DNA of 64,000 nt from Vibrio sp. MedPE-SWchi (GCA_001874155.1 MPDB01000002.1:1-64000), one strand, 5' to 3'. Positions 1 to 10,085 are shown, counted from the stretch's first letter. The notes: generated by a model not told the origin, from the sequence alone. A program made the numbers and translations.

Positions 1-1401
1 GCTACCACGACGGAAGTAGATAGACTTAGGTAGTTTGTGCCACAACATGTTTTCAGCTCGCTTCGCTACAGTTTTCTTGTTGATAAGGTGCTTAGGACCC
101 ACGTTCTCAGAGATAGAGTTACCACCCCATGAACCACAACCAAGAGTTAAAGACGGTGCAACGTTAAAGTTGTAAAGGTCACCGATACCACCGTGAGTCG
201 ATGGGATGTTGACAAGAATACGTGCTGTTTTTAGCTTGTCACCGAAGTAACGAATACGGTCAGTGTTGGTATCTTGGTTTGTGTAAAGACCAGATGTATG
301 ACCGATACCGCCGATTTCAACCATTGTTACCGCTTGAGCAACGGCGTCTTCGAAATCGTCAGCGCGGAATAGACCAAGCGTTGGAGACAGTTTTTCGTGA
401 GCGAATTCGTCATCAATGCTTACTTTACCAAGACCTTCACCAACCAGAACCTTCGTATCAGCTGGTACTTTAACACCCGCCATTTCTGCGATAGCAGGAG
501 CAGGTTGACCAACGATTTTCGCGTTTAGGTTGCCGTCGATTAGCAGTACTTTACGAACTTTATCCGCTTCAGCTTTGTTCAATACGTAGGCTTTGTGAGA
601 AGCGAAACGCTCTTTCACTTCGTCGTATACTTCGTCAACAACGATTGCTGCTTGCTCAGAAGCACAAACAACGCCGTTATCGAACGTTTTAGACATAAGG
701 ATAGAAGCAACTGCACGTTTGATGTCAGCGGTTTCGTCAATAACGATTGGCACGTTACCCGCACCAACACCGATAGCTGGCTTACCTGAAGAGTATGCCG
801 CTTTAACCATGCCTGGACCACCAGTTGCAAGGATAAGCGCAATACCGTCGTGCTTCATAAGTGCGTTAGAAAGCTCAACTGACGGTTGGTCAATCCAACC
901 AATGATGTCTTTTGGAGCACCCGCTGCTACCGCTGCATCAAGAACAAGTTTTGCTGCATCGTTTGTAGAGTTTTTAGCACGTGGGTGTGGCGAGAAGATA
1001 ATGCCGTTACGTGTTTTAAGAGAGATGAGAGATTTGAAGATTGCCGTCGACGTTGGGTTCGTCGTTGGAACGATACCACAGATGATACCGATAGGCTCTG
1101 CGATAGTCATTGTGCCTAGGCTGTCATCTTCTTCTAAGATGCCACACGTTTTTTCGTCTTTGTACTTGTTATAGATAAACTCTGAAGCAAAGTGGTTTTT
1201 GATTACTTTATCTTCAACGATACCCATTCCAGACTCTTCTACCGCTTGTTGCGCTAGAGGGATACGAGCATGGTTAGCTGCTAGAGAGGCTGCGCGGAAG
1301 ATAGCATCAACTTTCTCTTGAGAAAACGTTGAGAACTCTTCTTGAGCTGCTTTTACGCGAGCTACTAGAGCATCTAGTTCAGCTAAGTTAGTTACAGGCA
1401 T
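1..1401 (-). CDS. adhE: Bifunctional acetaldehyde-CoA/alcohol dehydrogenase, N-terminal part (partial)
   Basis: Cytoplasmic fermentative enzyme that reduces acetyl-CoA to acetaldehyde and then ethanol with NADH. The reverse complement reads open from an ATG at 1401 to the window edge, giving about 467 residues, all from the CoA-acylating aldehyde dehydrogenase half. The iron-dependent alcohol dehydrogenase half lies outside the window. The sequence begins MPVTNLAELDALV; the catalytic cysteine falls at codon 246 in the context GVVCASEQ, the position known for the E. coli enzyme. An AGGAG ribosome site precedes the ATG. The neighbouring MarC-family gene is divergently placed, as near adhE in other gamma-proteobacteria. 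Identification is secure; only completeness is unknown. Confidence 0.96.
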   Translation of the reverse strand, partial: MPVTNLAELDALVARVKAAQEEFSTFSQEKVDAIFRAASLAANHARIPLAQQAVEESGMGIVEDKVIKNHFASEFIYNKYKDEKTCGILEEDDSLGTMTIAEPIGIICGIVPTTNPTSTAIFKSLISLKTRNGIIFSPHPRAKNSTNDAAKLVLDAAVAAGAPKDIIGWIDQPSVELSNALMKHDGIALILATGGPGMVKAAYSSGKPAIGVGAGNVPIVIDETADIKRAVASILMSKTFDNGVVCASEQAAIVVDEVYDEVKERFASHKAYVLNKAEADKVRKVLLIDGNLNAKIVGQPAPAIAEMAGVKVPADTKVLVGEGLGKVSIDDEFAHEKLSPTLGLFRADDFEDAVAQAVTMVEIGGIGHTSGLYTNQDTNTDRIRYFGDKLKTARILVNIPSTHGGIGDLYNFNVAPSLTLGCGSWGGNSISENVGPKHLINKKTVAKRAENMLWHKLPKSIYFRRGS

Positions 1402-2042
1402 AGTGGATCTCCTAAAATAAATAAATATTAAAAACTTTTTATTAAGATTGCGCTGATATGTTGATTAATATCGCTGTCAAGGCCAGCTCCATTTACACAG
1501 ACTTAGTAAATTGCTTTCAGGACTGAGTATAATATTTCACACCACGAAAGAAATTGACTCAGATCAGTTCTCAAAAAGCAATTACCCATAAAGTAGTGCA
1601 ATAAAGTTTACATGAAACATAAGGCACTGATAAATAACAATATTAAACAACTTTTCGTGTGATTGAAAATCAACCAAACAGAAAAATAAAAATTAATAAC
1701 TTTCAAAAAACTGTAAAAAAATTTCACTTTTCTACAAAAAATCACACATTAAGGAAATTTTTTCGTGCTACGAGCTTATACTTTTTTGAGAGTTATGTGA
1801 CAAAAATGTTCCCCGCAATTGTCATAAATGTGGGAATAGCCCCATTTTTTCGCTTCGCAATTTAACTTTCTAGCACGGTATTTTCGCCTTAAATGTCATT
1901 CCCAAATCGGATTAGATAATTTACTCAAAGAGCGATAAAAAAAATCATACAATTCGCTGCATTTTTTCTCGTACAAGATGGCAATTTGCCATAGAATCGC
2001 GGCAAAAATCTCCACCCTAATTTTCGCTGTTGAGTAATCACC
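1402..2042. other. Intergenic region upstream of adhE and ychE
   Basis: A 640-base AT-rich stretch between two divergent genes. It must hold the promoters of both, and a long regulated leader for adhE is plausible. A near-palindrome TGATTgaaAATCA lies around 1661-1673, but its spacing is one base off an FNR/CRP-type site, so no operator is called. The short open frame at 1659-1865 has no ribosome site and an AT-driven composition, and is not considered a gene. Confidence 0.5.
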
Positions 2043-2681
2043 ATGTCCTCATTTGAATTCGCTATTTTTTTACAATTCTTTCTAGGCTTAGTTGCGGCTG
2101 TTAACCCTGTTGGCATTATGCCGATCTTTGTCTCTTTAACAGGCCACATGACGCTTGAAGAAAAAAACAAGACAGCGACGACAGCCAATGTCGCCGTGGC
2201 AATGATACTGATCGTTTCACTCCTTGCAGGACAAGTCCTTCTGGACATGTTCAGTATCTCTCTTGACTCCTTTAGAGTAGCAGGCGGATTGCTTCTGCTG
2301 AGTATCGCGTTCTCAATGATGAGCGGTAAACTTGGTGAGGATAAACAGAACAAACAAGAAAAATCTGAATACGCCAGTAAAGAGCAGATTGGCGTTGTTC
2401 CTCTCGCCATGCCGCTGATGGCTGGCCCTGGTGCGATTAGCTCAACCATTGTCTATGGGGCGAGATACCCAACAGCATTAGACACCGTCGGAATTATCAT
2501 CACGGTCGTACTCTTCTGCCTATGCTCTTGGCTGTTATTCCGTTCCGCACCTTTGATCGTACGCTTTCTAGGGCAAACAGGAATCAACGTCATCACTCGT
2601 ATCATGGGCTTGATCTTAGGTGCTTTAGGGATAGAGTTTATTGCCAATGGTTTGAGAAACCTTTTCCCTGGACTCGCCTAG
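2043..2681 (+). CDS. ychE: MarC/YchE family inner membrane protein
   Basis: A 212-residue, strongly hydrophobic protein with about six predicted membrane segments, the usual size and shape of the MarC (NAAT) family. The N-terminal segment contains the family-typical VAAVNPVGIMPIF stretch and a middle segment contains MPLMAGPGAIS. The family was once linked to multiple antibiotic resistance, but transport function is not established. Position next to adhE matches the location of ychE in enterobacteria, which supports the symbol. It ends just before a bidirectional terminator shared with the convergent PhoX-type gene. Confidence 0.85.
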   Translation: MSSFEFAIFLQFFLGLVAAVNPVGIMPIFVSLTGHMTLEEKNKTATTANVAVAMILIVSLLAGQVLLDMFSISLDSFRVAGGLLLLSIAFSMMSGKLGEDKQNKQEKSEYASKEQIGVVPLAMPLMAGPGAISSTIVYGARYPTALDTVGIIITVVLFCLCSWLLFRSAPLIVRFLGQTGINVITRIMGLILGALGIEFIANGLRNLFPGLA

Positions 2682-2705
2682 CCCTGCTGCGATAAACACC
2701 ATAAT

Positions 2706-2737
2706 AAAAAGCTCGGTACTGTATACCGAGCTTTTTT
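2706..2737. terminator. Bidirectional terminator between ychE and the phoX-like gene
   Basis: Perfect 8-bp GC-containing stem (GCTCGGTA/TACCGAGC) with a 5-nt loop, flanked by A5 on the left and T6 on the right, so it can stop transcription from both convergent genes. Confidence 0.9.
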
Positions 2738-2761
2738 GTGCAACTGACTCTCTAGGTGGGT

Positions 2762-4660
2762 TTACGCACCTATTACACCGCCATCTTTACGCGTTATTAC
2801 AACCACGGTAGAACGTGGAATGCTCTCGCCACCATCAGGAAAGTGAGAAGGCGCTAACGATTCCCCAGGATGCTGTATACCCACAAACATGGTTTTATTA
2901 TCAGGAGTGAATGTCAGCCCCGTAACTTCGCAAGCGATAGGTCCAGTTAGGAATCGACGAATCTCACCAGTAGCCGGATCGCTACACAGCATTTGGTTGT
3001 TCCCCATACCCGCAAAGTCCCCCTTATTAGAATACTTTCCGTCAGTTTGAATCCACAAGCGGCCCGCTTTATCAAAACCAATACCATCTGGGCTGTTGAA
3101 CATGTTGTCTTTGTTAATATTATCGGTGCCTGCCATTAGCCCAGTGTCATGTACTTCTGGGTTCCCCGCTAACACATAGATGTCCCACTCGAATGATGTA
3201 CTCGTATGGTTACCCTTGCTTGGTCTCCAGCGAATGATGTGGCCATAAGGGTTTTTCTCACGAGGGTTACTGGCATTGATAGGTTGCGTGTCTCTAACTC
3301 CGCGATATTTATTATTGGTGAGTGTACAAAACACTGACTGATTATCAGGGTGAACAGCAACCCATTCTGGACGGTCCATCGTTGTTGCGCCAACTTGTGT
3401 CGCAGCAAGACGAGCAAACACCATGACTGATGCTTCATCTGGGAAACCATTTTCAGGTGTCAGGCCATTCTTACCCCAAGTGAGCTCTAGCCACTCACCT
3501 TGCCCATTAAGCTCGCCTTCAGTGCCTTCAAATTTGGCCACATAAAGCGTGCCTTCTTCCAGTAAATCGCGGTTAGTGTCTGAGCCTTTAACAAACTTGT
3601 TCTTAGATACAAATTTGTAAAGATGCTCACCACGCTCGTCATCTCCTAGGTAGACAACAACATGCCCATCATCATTCACCATCAACGCGGCATTCTCATG
3701 TTTAAAGCGGCCTAGAGCACTGCGCTTTTTCGGCGTTGAGTTTGGGTTCATTGGGTCAATCTCGACCACCCAGCCATGACGGTGGGCTTCGTTAGGCTCT
3801 TTACCAATGTCAAAGCGCTCATCATGTTTGTACCAATCATAATCCCAGTCTTCATCTCTAAGACCATAACGACCGTAAGAATCCGCCATTTTGCCGCCAG
3901 AGGTATTTGCAAAGTACCCATTGAAGTTCTCTTCGCAAGTGAGGTAGGTTCCCCACGGTGTCTCGCCGTTTGCACAGTTGTTAAACGTGCCAAGAATACG
4001 CTTACCTGATGGGTCAGACTTGGTTTTCAATAAATCATGACCCGTCGCGATGCCTGTCATTTCCATTTCTGTAAATGCAGTGATACGGCGATTAAGACGC
4101 CCGTCCAAATTAACCTGCCATTTACCAGAACTGTTTTCTAGCTCAACTACCGACACGCCATGAGCGGCTTGCGCCTTACGTACATCATCGGCGGTGATTG
4201 ATTCACCTTGATGGTCATATAGGTACTCATTATTGGTGTATTCATTGTTCACCACTAAAACAGCGCGACTATCTGAGATAGGGAAAAATGTCATGCCATC
4301 GTTGTTGTCACCAAATTGCATCTCTTGAGCTTTGGCATCATTTTTCTGATTGAAGGCTGGCGCTCCCTTAACAACGGCGTCGCCCCAAGAAATCAATGTA
4401 TCGGCTTGATACCCAGCTGGCACCTCAATGGTATCGGCCACTGAAATTGGAATGGCACCAAATCCCAGTAAATTCGACGGTGTCGTTGATGTCTTTGCTA
4501 TCGCTTGGCTTAGCGGACTTGCAGCAAAGAAGCCAACTGTACTCGCCGCTCCCGTTGCTTTTAGGAATCGACGACGTGACATTGCCGCGTCTACAAACTT
4601 ATTGAATTCTGGTTCTTGATCGAGTGGTCGCTGATCGTGGTTATGGTCGAGGTGCTTCAC
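2762..4660 (-). CDS. phoX: PhoX family (DUF839) Tat-exported phosphatase-like protein
   Basis: A 632-residue protein starting at GTG with a GGAAG ribosome site. A twin-arginine signal, SRRRFLK at residues 28-34 followed by a hydrophobic stretch and SQAIA, indicates folded export by Tat to the periplasm. The rest matches the PhoX/DUF839 family: beta-propeller-like repeats with conserved segments such as ENFNGYF, NSPDGIGFDKAGRLW and the C-terminal IQHPGES. Characterised PhoX enzymes are calcium- and iron-dependent alkaline phosphatases that release phosphate from monoesters. No clear Pho box was recognised upstream, so phosphate control is only presumed. Some family members lack proven phosphatase activity. 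Confidence 0.85.
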   Translation of the reverse strand: MKHLDHNHDQRPLDQEPEFNKFVDAAMSRRRFLKATGAASTVGFFAASPLSQAIAKTSTTPSNLLGFGAIPISVADTIEVPAGYQADTLISWGDAVVKGAPAFNQKNDAKAQEMQFGDNNDGMTFFPISDSRAVLVVNNEYTNNEYLYDHQGESITADDVRKAQAAHGVSVVELENSSGKWQVNLDGRLNRRITAFTEMEMTGIATGHDLLKTKSDPSGKRILGTFNNCANGETPWGTYLTCEENFNGYFANTSGGKMADSYGRYGLRDEDWDYDWYKHDERFDIGKEPNEAHRHGWVVEIDPMNPNSTPKKRSALGRFKHENAALMVNDDGHVVVYLGDDERGEHLYKFVSKNKFVKGSDTNRDLLEEGTLYVAKFEGTEGELNGQGEWLELTWGKNGLTPENGFPDEASVMVFARLAATQVGATTMDRPEWVAVHPDNQSVFCTLTNNKYRGVRDTQPINASNPREKNPYGHIIRWRPSKGNHTSTSFEWDIYVLAGNPEVHDTGLMAGTDNINKDNMFNSPDGIGFDKAGRLWIQTDGKYSNKGDFAGMGNNQMLCSDPATGEIRRFLTGPIACEVTGLTFTPDNKTMFVGIQHPGESLAPSHFPDGGESIPRSTVVVITRKDGGVIGA

Positions 4661-4924
4661 TGTGACTTCCTTTTATTTATAAAGCTAGAATATTCCCAGC
4701 CTGTTCTATTTTCGGAATCAATCCTGATGCAAATTAGTGACACTTTAGTTACGAAACATTGACAATACTGTGTATTTTTAAGCCCAAATCAATAATGAGG
4801 AACGCATAAATAAAAACAACAAGGCATCATGACTCATATTCAAAACAAAGGTTTCGTCATGAAACGATTGGCGCAATGCCCATATCTGCTATGATAAAAG
4901 GTCTAAAGTAAAGGTCGATAACAC

Positions 4925-5770
4925 ATGCCAAGACAATCACTTAAACATCATTTGTACATCATCATTTTTGGAACACACACACCGACTGGCCGAGCTTTTG
5001 ATATTGGTTTGATCATTGCCATCATTACCTCACTAATTGTGCTTGTTTTAGACTCAATTCCAGCGTTAAACGCCAAATGGGCCGACCTATTTTTCTACCT
5101 TGAGATCAGCTTTACCGTTTTATTCACCATTGAATACTTGCTAAGACTCTACTGCTCTCCAAAACCGAGTGCCTATGCGACGAGCTTTTACGGAATGGTC
5201 GATCTCATCGCTATCTTGCCGACCTACCTTGCCCTATTCTTCCCAGCAGCGTCTTACATTGGTGTAATTCGAATGCTTAGAGTGATGCGTATATTCCGCA
5301 TACTCAAATTAGTGAGGTATCTACAAGACTCCAACATTCTGCTTCGATCTCTTCTGATGGCAAAAAGAAAGATACTCATCTTTTTTAGTACGGTTGGGAT
5401 TCTGGTCATCATCTTAGGCTCCGTGATTTATATCATTGAGGGGCCAGAAAATGGATTCACCTCCATACCGCAAAGTATCTACTGGGCAATCGTGACCATT
5501 ACAACGGTAGGGTATGGTGATTTGGTTCCTCAGACATCGATTGGTAAAGCCGTTGCCTCTTTCACCATGTTGCTGGGTTACTCTATTTTGGCGGTTCCAA
5601 CTGGCATTATTACTGCTGAATTGAATCAAGAGATGAATTCACATAAGACTCTGGTTAAATGCCCTAACTGCATGAAAACCGGACATGAAAGTGATGCGAT
5701 TCACTGTAAACATTGTGGAAGTGAGTTAGCAGAACCCGATGAACGAGTTGTCCCAGTGGAAAAAGAGTAG
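4925..5770 (+). CDS. Voltage-gated potassium channel with C-terminal zinc ribbon
   Basis: A 281-residue six-transmembrane channel subunit. An S4-like voltage sensor with regularly spaced arginines (MLRVMRIFRILKLVRYL) lies around residues 117-135, and the K+ selectivity filter TTVGYGD at about 191-197 between S5 and S6. After S6 there is a short cytosolic tail with CPNC and CKHC pairs near residues 244-262, an apparent zinc ribbon in place of the RCK domain seen in many bacterial K+ channels. It would form a tetramer in the inner membrane. Transcribed alone and ended by a terminator shared with asd. The channel assignment is firm; the role of the zinc ribbon is unknown. Confidence 0.92.
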   Translation: MPRQSLKHHLYIIIFGTHTPTGRAFDIGLIIAIITSLIVLVLDSIPALNAKWADLFFYLEISFTVLFTIEYLLRLYCSPKPSAYATSFYGMVDLIAILPTYLALFFPAASYIGVIRMLRVMRIFRILKLVRYLQDSNILLRSLLMAKRKILIFFSTVGILVIILGSVIYIIEGPENGFTSIPQSIYWAIVTITTVGYGDLVPQTSIGKAVASFTMLLGYSILAVPTGIITAELNQEMNSHKTLVKCPNCMKTGHESDAIHCKHCGSELAEPDERVVPVEKE

Positions 5771-5800
5771 TGGTGGACAAATAGGAAAGTCACGAGCAAT

Positions 5801-5829
5801 AAAAAAGCGCCAAACTAAGGCGCTTTTTT
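5801..5829. terminator. Bidirectional terminator, K+ channel / asd
   Basis: An 11-bp stem, AAAAAAGCGCC with GGCGCTTTTTT, and a 7-nt loop lies between two convergent genes. Confidence 0.93.
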
Positions 5830-5849
5830 AATAGAGATGCATTTTAAAA

Positions 5850-6983
5850 TTATGACTTTTCAACCAGTAAAATACGTAACGTTCTACGTAGTGGCTCTGC
5901 TGCACCCCATAGAAGTTGGTCACCAACCGTAAATGCGTTTAGGAAGTCATCGCCCATCGACATTTTACGCAGACGACCGACAGGCACTGAAAGTGTTCCT
6001 GTTACTTTCGCAGGTGTCAGTTCTTGCGCGGTGATATCGCGATCGTTTGGTACAACCTTTACCCAATCGTTGTGCGTTGCGATCATCTCTTCGATCTCAT
6101 CCATTGGGATGTTCTGCTTCAGTTTGATCGTTAATGCTTGAGCGTGACAGCGCATTGCGCCAATACGTACACAGGTACCATCAATTGGTACAGGGCTATC
6201 TTGGAAGCCAAGAATCTTGTTCGCTTCAACTTCCGCTTTCCACTCTTCTTTGCTTTGACCATTATCACGCTTCACATCGATCCATGGGATAAGTGAACCC
6301 GCTAGCGGCACACCAAATTGATCGGTTGGGAATGAACCAGAACGCAGTGTCTCAGCGACTTTCTTATCGATATCCAGGATAGAGCTTGAAGGGTTCGCCA
6401 GCTCAGAACTCACAGAGTCGTTTACCACACCCATTTGAGAGATAAGCTCACGCATGTTCTTAGCACCCGCACCAGACGCTGCTTGATACGTCATCGCACT
6501 CATCCACTCAACGTGACCTTTCTCGTAAAGGCCGCCTAGCGCCATAAGCATCAAACTTACGGTACAGTTACCACCAACGAATGTGTTTGTGCCAGAGTGA
6601 ATACCCTGTTGAATTTGAGTCAGGTTCACTGGGTCTAGAGTAATGATTGAATCTTGGGCCATACGAAGTGTAGAAGCGGCATCAATCCAGTAGCCTTTCC
6701 AGCCGGCTTGACGCAAAGCCGGGTACACTTTTTCTGTGTAGCTTCCGCCCTGACAAGTGATGACAGCGTCTAGCTGTTTTAGGCTTTCAATATCAAAAGC
6801 ATCTTGAAGCATGCCTGCATCGTTTTTGCCTACCTTACTCGTTGCAAACTGGGGCGCAGGAATACCAACTTGTGACGTGCTGTAAAAAACAGGTTCTATA
6901 AGATCGAAGTCTTTCTCTTCCACCATACGTTGCATTAATACGGAACCAACCATACCACGCCAACCAACTAAACCGACTCTCAT
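5850..6983 (-). CDS. asd: Aspartate-semialdehyde dehydrogenase
   Basis: Reduces L-aspartyl-4-phosphate to aspartate semialdehyde with NADPH, the branch-point step to lysine, diaminopimelate, methionine and threonine. The 377-residue product starts [14 protein letters not shown] (NADP-binding loop) and has the catalytic cysteine in [10 protein letters not shown]. Length fits the gamma-proteobacterial type. A GTG lies directly before the chosen ATG; a GGAGAG ribosome site is better spaced for the ATG at 6983. The 250 bases upstream hold the promoter, but no regulatory element was recognised with confidence. Confidence 0.96.
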   Translation of the reverse strand: MRVGLVGWRGMVGSVLMQRMVEEKDFDLIEPVFYSTSQVGIPAPQFATSKVGKNDAGMLQDAFDIESLKQLDAVITCQGGSYTEKVYPALRQAGWKGYWIDAASTLRMAQDSIITLDPVNLTQIQQGIHSGTNTFVGGNCTVSLMLMALGGLYEKGHVEWMSAMTYQAASGAGAKNMRELISQMGVVNDSVSSELANPSSSILDIDKKVAETLRSGSFPTDQFGVPLAGSLIPWIDVKRDNGQSKEEWKAEVEANKILGFQDSPVPIDGTCVRIGAMRCHAQALTIKLKQNIPMDEIEEMIATHNDWVKVVPNDRDITAQELTPAKVTGTLSVPVGRLRKMSMGDDFLNAFTVGDQLLWGAAEPLRRTLRILLVEKS

Positions 6984-7164
6984 CACAAAAACTCTCCGTG
7001 TATTTTAAAAAGGGACTCCCCCATCTATAAAATTTTCAGACTGAGAACTCAAGCAATAATTGATAAAAGTTACAATTTTCCCCTTCAAAACTGTAAAAAT
7101 CATCTCGGAAGGCTAGAAGTCCAAAATATTCTTGGTTTTTCGATACGATTTTCAACTTAAAATG

Positions 7165-7190
7165 AAAAAGGGGCAGCCGCGGCTACCCCC
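7165..7190 (-). terminator. Terminator after the HPt-domain gene
   Basis: On the minus strand a GC-rich hairpin (GGGG-AGCC / GGCT-CCCC, one mismatched pair) is followed by a run of T residues, placed downstream of the HPt gene and upstream of asd. Confidence 0.85.
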
Positions 7191-7233
7191 TATATAAGGT
7201 CAATAAATGATGCACACTACCGATTCAGGGGCG

Positions 7234-8649
7234 CTATTTTTGACTCGCAATATATCTCTTGGCACTTTCAATAGTGGAAGATAAGCAAACAACCAGTTCT
7301 TGCAGCTTCTGTTCACTCACCTGAACATCATTTTTTATATCCAACTCAACTTGCGTCGCAATTTCTTTTAGCGGCTCAGCACCTAGATTTGCCGCTACCC
7401 CCTTCAAGCTGTGTGCTTTACGCATTGCATGTTCTGCATCTGTTTTAAGAAGTTCAGGTAGCTGCTGCGCATCGGTTTCATGATCTTGAATAAAGACATC
7501 AAGCAGAAGCACCACTGACTCGTTATCGTCGTTGAGCGATTGCAACATGTAGTCAATGTTGACTTCTGAAGAGCTTTCTTCAACAGAAACGGTATCGCTC
7601 GAGTCAGGTATTCCTGTCTCACCTACCTTAGAAGACAATGGCTCATTGCTCTTTATCTGATAAGCACTTTCACTTTGAGGCATTGCTGGCACGTCAAATG
7701 ATTGTGGGGTAGGTTCCGGCGTCGCTGAAACAGGCACTAAAACATCTGTAACGGCAGGGCTCTCCATCACCGGCTCTAATGGTCGACCTTCACTTTCTTT
7801 TATTTGGGTGTCTTTTAGTGGTGTCGTCGTAGAATTGGATTGAGACGGCTCACTAGCTTCCGACTCGAATGGAAACGATGGCTTCCTAATAATAATCAAT
7901 GACAAACAAAACATGGCGAACGCACTAACAATAATAGCGATGATGTAATAGCGCTGAATCAGAGCATCATATTGGCTCTTAAGATCGGATTGTAAAATGT
8001 TCAAAGGGTGATTAAGTAGTTTCTCAACTAAATAGTTTCCTTTTGCGTACGCCCCCAACACTGAGGAAGTTTGAGCCAAGGCTTGCTGCAGTTTTTCACC
8101 ATCTTCAGAAGGCATGGATTGAGACTGTACGAAGAGATAGTCAAGAGAGCGATAGATTTCAGGACTAGAGGTTGAATCACTAAACATTGCTTCAAAGACT
8201 CTCGCACTAAGCTGGTAGTACAAGCCTTGAATCTCAGGACGACCTTCATAGCTTTCGCGAATAGAGTTCAAACGTTCTACCAATTCAGTGACTTCCACCT
8301 CGGTATTATTAAACTGCTTAACTAACTCAATGAATCGGTCGGTGGTGAAAATAAGTTGGCTGATATCTGGCTGAAAATAGCCCGTTTCATAGCTGGTTTC
8401 CAGCTGTAGCCTTAGAGAATAGATAAGTTGAATCTTCAACGAGACGCTGTCGACATGGTTAACGCGATATTGAGTATCAAAGTAAAGCGTACTTTTAAGC
8501 TCTTCGAGGCTGTTTCCCAGCTCCTCGACATTCGATAAATTACCTAAATTCGCCCGAGTAAGCATTGCGATGAAGATGATCACGGCGAGCCAAATACCGA
8601 CAATGATTGTCACTTGCTTCTGTCTGGTTTTCATCGATTCCTTCGACAT
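7234..8649 (-). CDS. Membrane protein with C-terminal HPt phosphotransfer domain
   Basis: A 471-residue protein with a membrane segment at about 13-31, a helical extracytoplasmic region of about 200 residues, a second membrane segment near 230-250, a Pro/Ser-rich linker, and a C-terminal histidine phosphotransfer domain. The HPt motif AHSLKGVAANLGA places the phospho-accepting residue at His413. There is no kinase or receiver domain, so the protein could only relay phosphate between a separate hybrid kinase and a regulator, or act as a sensor-coupled phosphate sink. No two-component partner is adjacent; upstream is yejK in the same direction, but a terminator separates them. Domain call is firm, pathway unknown. 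Confidence 0.8.
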   Translation of the reverse strand: MSKESMKTRQKQVTIIVGIWLAVIIFIAMLTRANLGNLSNVEELGNSLEELKSTLYFDTQYRVNHVDSVSLKIQLIYSLRLQLETSYETGYFQPDISQLIFTTDRFIELVKQFNNTEVEVTELVERLNSIRESYEGRPEIQGLYYQLSARVFEAMFSDSTSSPEIYRSLDYLFVQSQSMPSEDGEKLQQALAQTSSVLGAYAKGNYLVEKLLNHPLNILQSDLKSQYDALIQRYYIIAIIVSAFAMFCLSLIIIRKPSFPFESEASEPSQSNSTTTPLKDTQIKESEGRPLEPVMESPAVTDVLVPVSATPEPTPQSFDVPAMPQSESAYQIKSNEPLSSKVGETGIPDSSDTVSVEESSSEVNIDYMLQSLNDDNESVVLLLDVFIQDHETDAQQLPELLKTDAEHAMRKAHSLKGVAANLGAEPLKEIATQVELDIKNDVQVSEQKLQELVVCLSSTIESAKRYIASQK

Positions 8650-8719
8650 AGAGATAACCTATTATTTTCCATGGAATAACACTTTCTAACTATAGATTAT
8701 GACACCTTAGGCAATAAAT

Positions 8720-8748
8720 AAAAAAAGAGAGAGCAAAAGCTCTCCCTC
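8720..8748 (-). terminator. Terminator after yejK
   Basis: Minus-strand hairpin GAGAGC-TTTT-GCTCTC followed by a run of seven or more T residues, directly downstream of yejK. Confidence 0.88.
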
Positions 8749-8752
8749 GTCA

Positions 8753-9751
8753 CTAATTTCTTGTTAACTGGTCACGCAAATTCGGTGGCGTGCCCTTGAT
8801 CGTCAAGGTGTCGGTTTCTGGATCATAGAAAATACGCTCTCCTAACAGAAGGCTATCGAAACTCACGTTCAGCCCTCCACCAGCGCCCACGTACTTTGTC
8901 AGTTTTCTCATCGTTGTACGATCGGCTGGGAAGCTCTCTTCCAGCTCGTAGCCTTGCTCTTTGGTGTAGTCTAAGAAACTGGTGCCATCGTCGCTTTGTG
9001 GCAATTCACCGGATAACTCGCGGACCTGTACCTCTTCACCAGATTTCAGTGTCTCGTTGCAGTAGTCATAAACTTGTTTCTTATAATTGGTCGCGTCTTC
9101 TTTTTCCAGCTTAGAGTCGCTACAAAAATCTTGTACGGCCTGCATCAGCACTTGGTTCTGCTGTTTAGTATCCAAGCCCACTTCCGCCTGTAGGAAGTCG
9201 AGGAAAAAATCTGCCACTTTACGGCCAACACGGCCCTTAATGTAGGCTAGGTAACGATTAGACTCTTTGTCCGTTTCGTAGCTAGAAAGATCAATGCGAG
9301 CAACAATATCCATCTTGTTAATATCAAGATAATCCGTCGCACTGATGTCTAACCCTTCCGTTACCTTAAGACTTTGAATTGATGGCAGTAATGCAACAAA
9401 TAAATAGTCAGTCGCTAGCGATTGATACTCAGCAATGACAAGAATGCCTTCTTCAGCAAATGGGTATTTACCAAGCTCTTGTTTCAATCGATTCGCACTA
9501 AGTTGAGAAAAATCATAAAAATTCTTCTCACCTTGGCGAAGTTCTTGCAACCACATCTGAAATTCGCTGTCAGACTTAAAAGAGCCAAAGCCTTTTCCAG
9601 CCTTCGCATTAAATACACGATGCAATTCGGCAACAAGGTGCTCAGTAGAGCCATCATTTTCTAACGAATGAGAGCGAAAATTAACAATCAGTTCATCCTG
9701 ATCGTTTTTTGAAAGTTGGTGTAAAATGACGTTGGACAGTTGAAGGCTCAT
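8753..9751 (-). CDS. yejK: Nucleoid-associated protein YejK
   Basis: A 332-residue soluble protein of the NdpA/YejK family, which is found on the nucleoid and spermidine nucleoids of gamma-proteobacteria; the biochemical role is not settled. The N-terminus (MSLQLSNVILHQLSKND) and the C-terminal IKGTPPNLRDQL are typical, and the length equals that of the E. coli protein within a few residues. It is divergent from yejL-yejM, the arrangement known from enterobacteria, with an 85-base gap holding both promoters. Confidence is high from sequence plus synteny. Confidence 0.93.
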   Translation of the reverse strand: MSLQLSNVILHQLSKNDQDELIVNFRSHSLENDGSTEHLVAELHRVFNAKAGKGFGSFKSDSEFQMWLQELRQGEKNFYDFSQLSANRLKQELGKYPFAEEGILVIAEYQSLATDYLFVALLPSIQSLKVTEGLDISATDYLDINKMDIVARIDLSSYETDKESNRYLAYIKGRVGRKVADFFLDFLQAEVGLDTKQQNQVLMQAVQDFCSDSKLEKEDATNYKKQVYDYCNETLKSGEEVQVRELSGELPQSDDGTSFLDYTKEQGYELEESFPADRTTMRKLTKYVGAGGGLNVSFDSLLLGERIFYDPETDTLTIKGTPPNLRDQLTRN

Positions 9752-9836
9752 AGTGAAAATATCGTCGTTCTAGGTTTCAGTTGTAAGGCATTGTAGGTTA
9801 TCATAAGCCGCTTTTACTATCATCTATAGAGTCTTT

Positions 9837-10061
9837 ATGCCTATTACATCGAAATACAGTGACGACCAAGTTGAAAACATCCTAGCGGAAGTGGCTGCAA
9901 TCTTGGAAAAAAATGGGGCGACACCTGAGCTTTCTTTAATGATCGCAGGAAATATCGCAACCAATGTCTTAAATCAAAACGTTGCTGCTTCACAACGCAA
10001 AGCAATTGCTGAAAAATTTGCTCAAGCGTTGATTTCTTCTGTTGAAGAACAAACACATTAA
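9837..10061 (+). CDS. yejL: YejL family (DUF1414) small protein
   Basis: A 74-residue cytosolic protein with the family-typical opening [19 protein letters not shown]. Function is unknown; structures of relatives are small helical dimers. It precedes yejM by 24 bases, so the two are probably cotranscribed, and diverges from yejK, the conserved gamma-proteobacterial order. Confidence 0.9.
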   Translation: MPITSKYSDDQVENILAEVAAILEKNGATPELSLMIAGNIATNVLNQNVAASQRKAIAEKFAQALISSVEEQTH

Positions 10062-10085
10062 TCATAACGGGCTGCAAAACAACGA

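Noticed and set aside
1661..1674. FNR-like palindrome near adhE
   Set aside because: Central spacing differs from the FNR consensus by one base and the site is over 250 bases from the start codon.
1659..1865. 68-codon frame in the adhE-ychE gap
   Set aside because: No ribosome site, Lys/Phe/Asn-rich composition dictated by AT content, no family.
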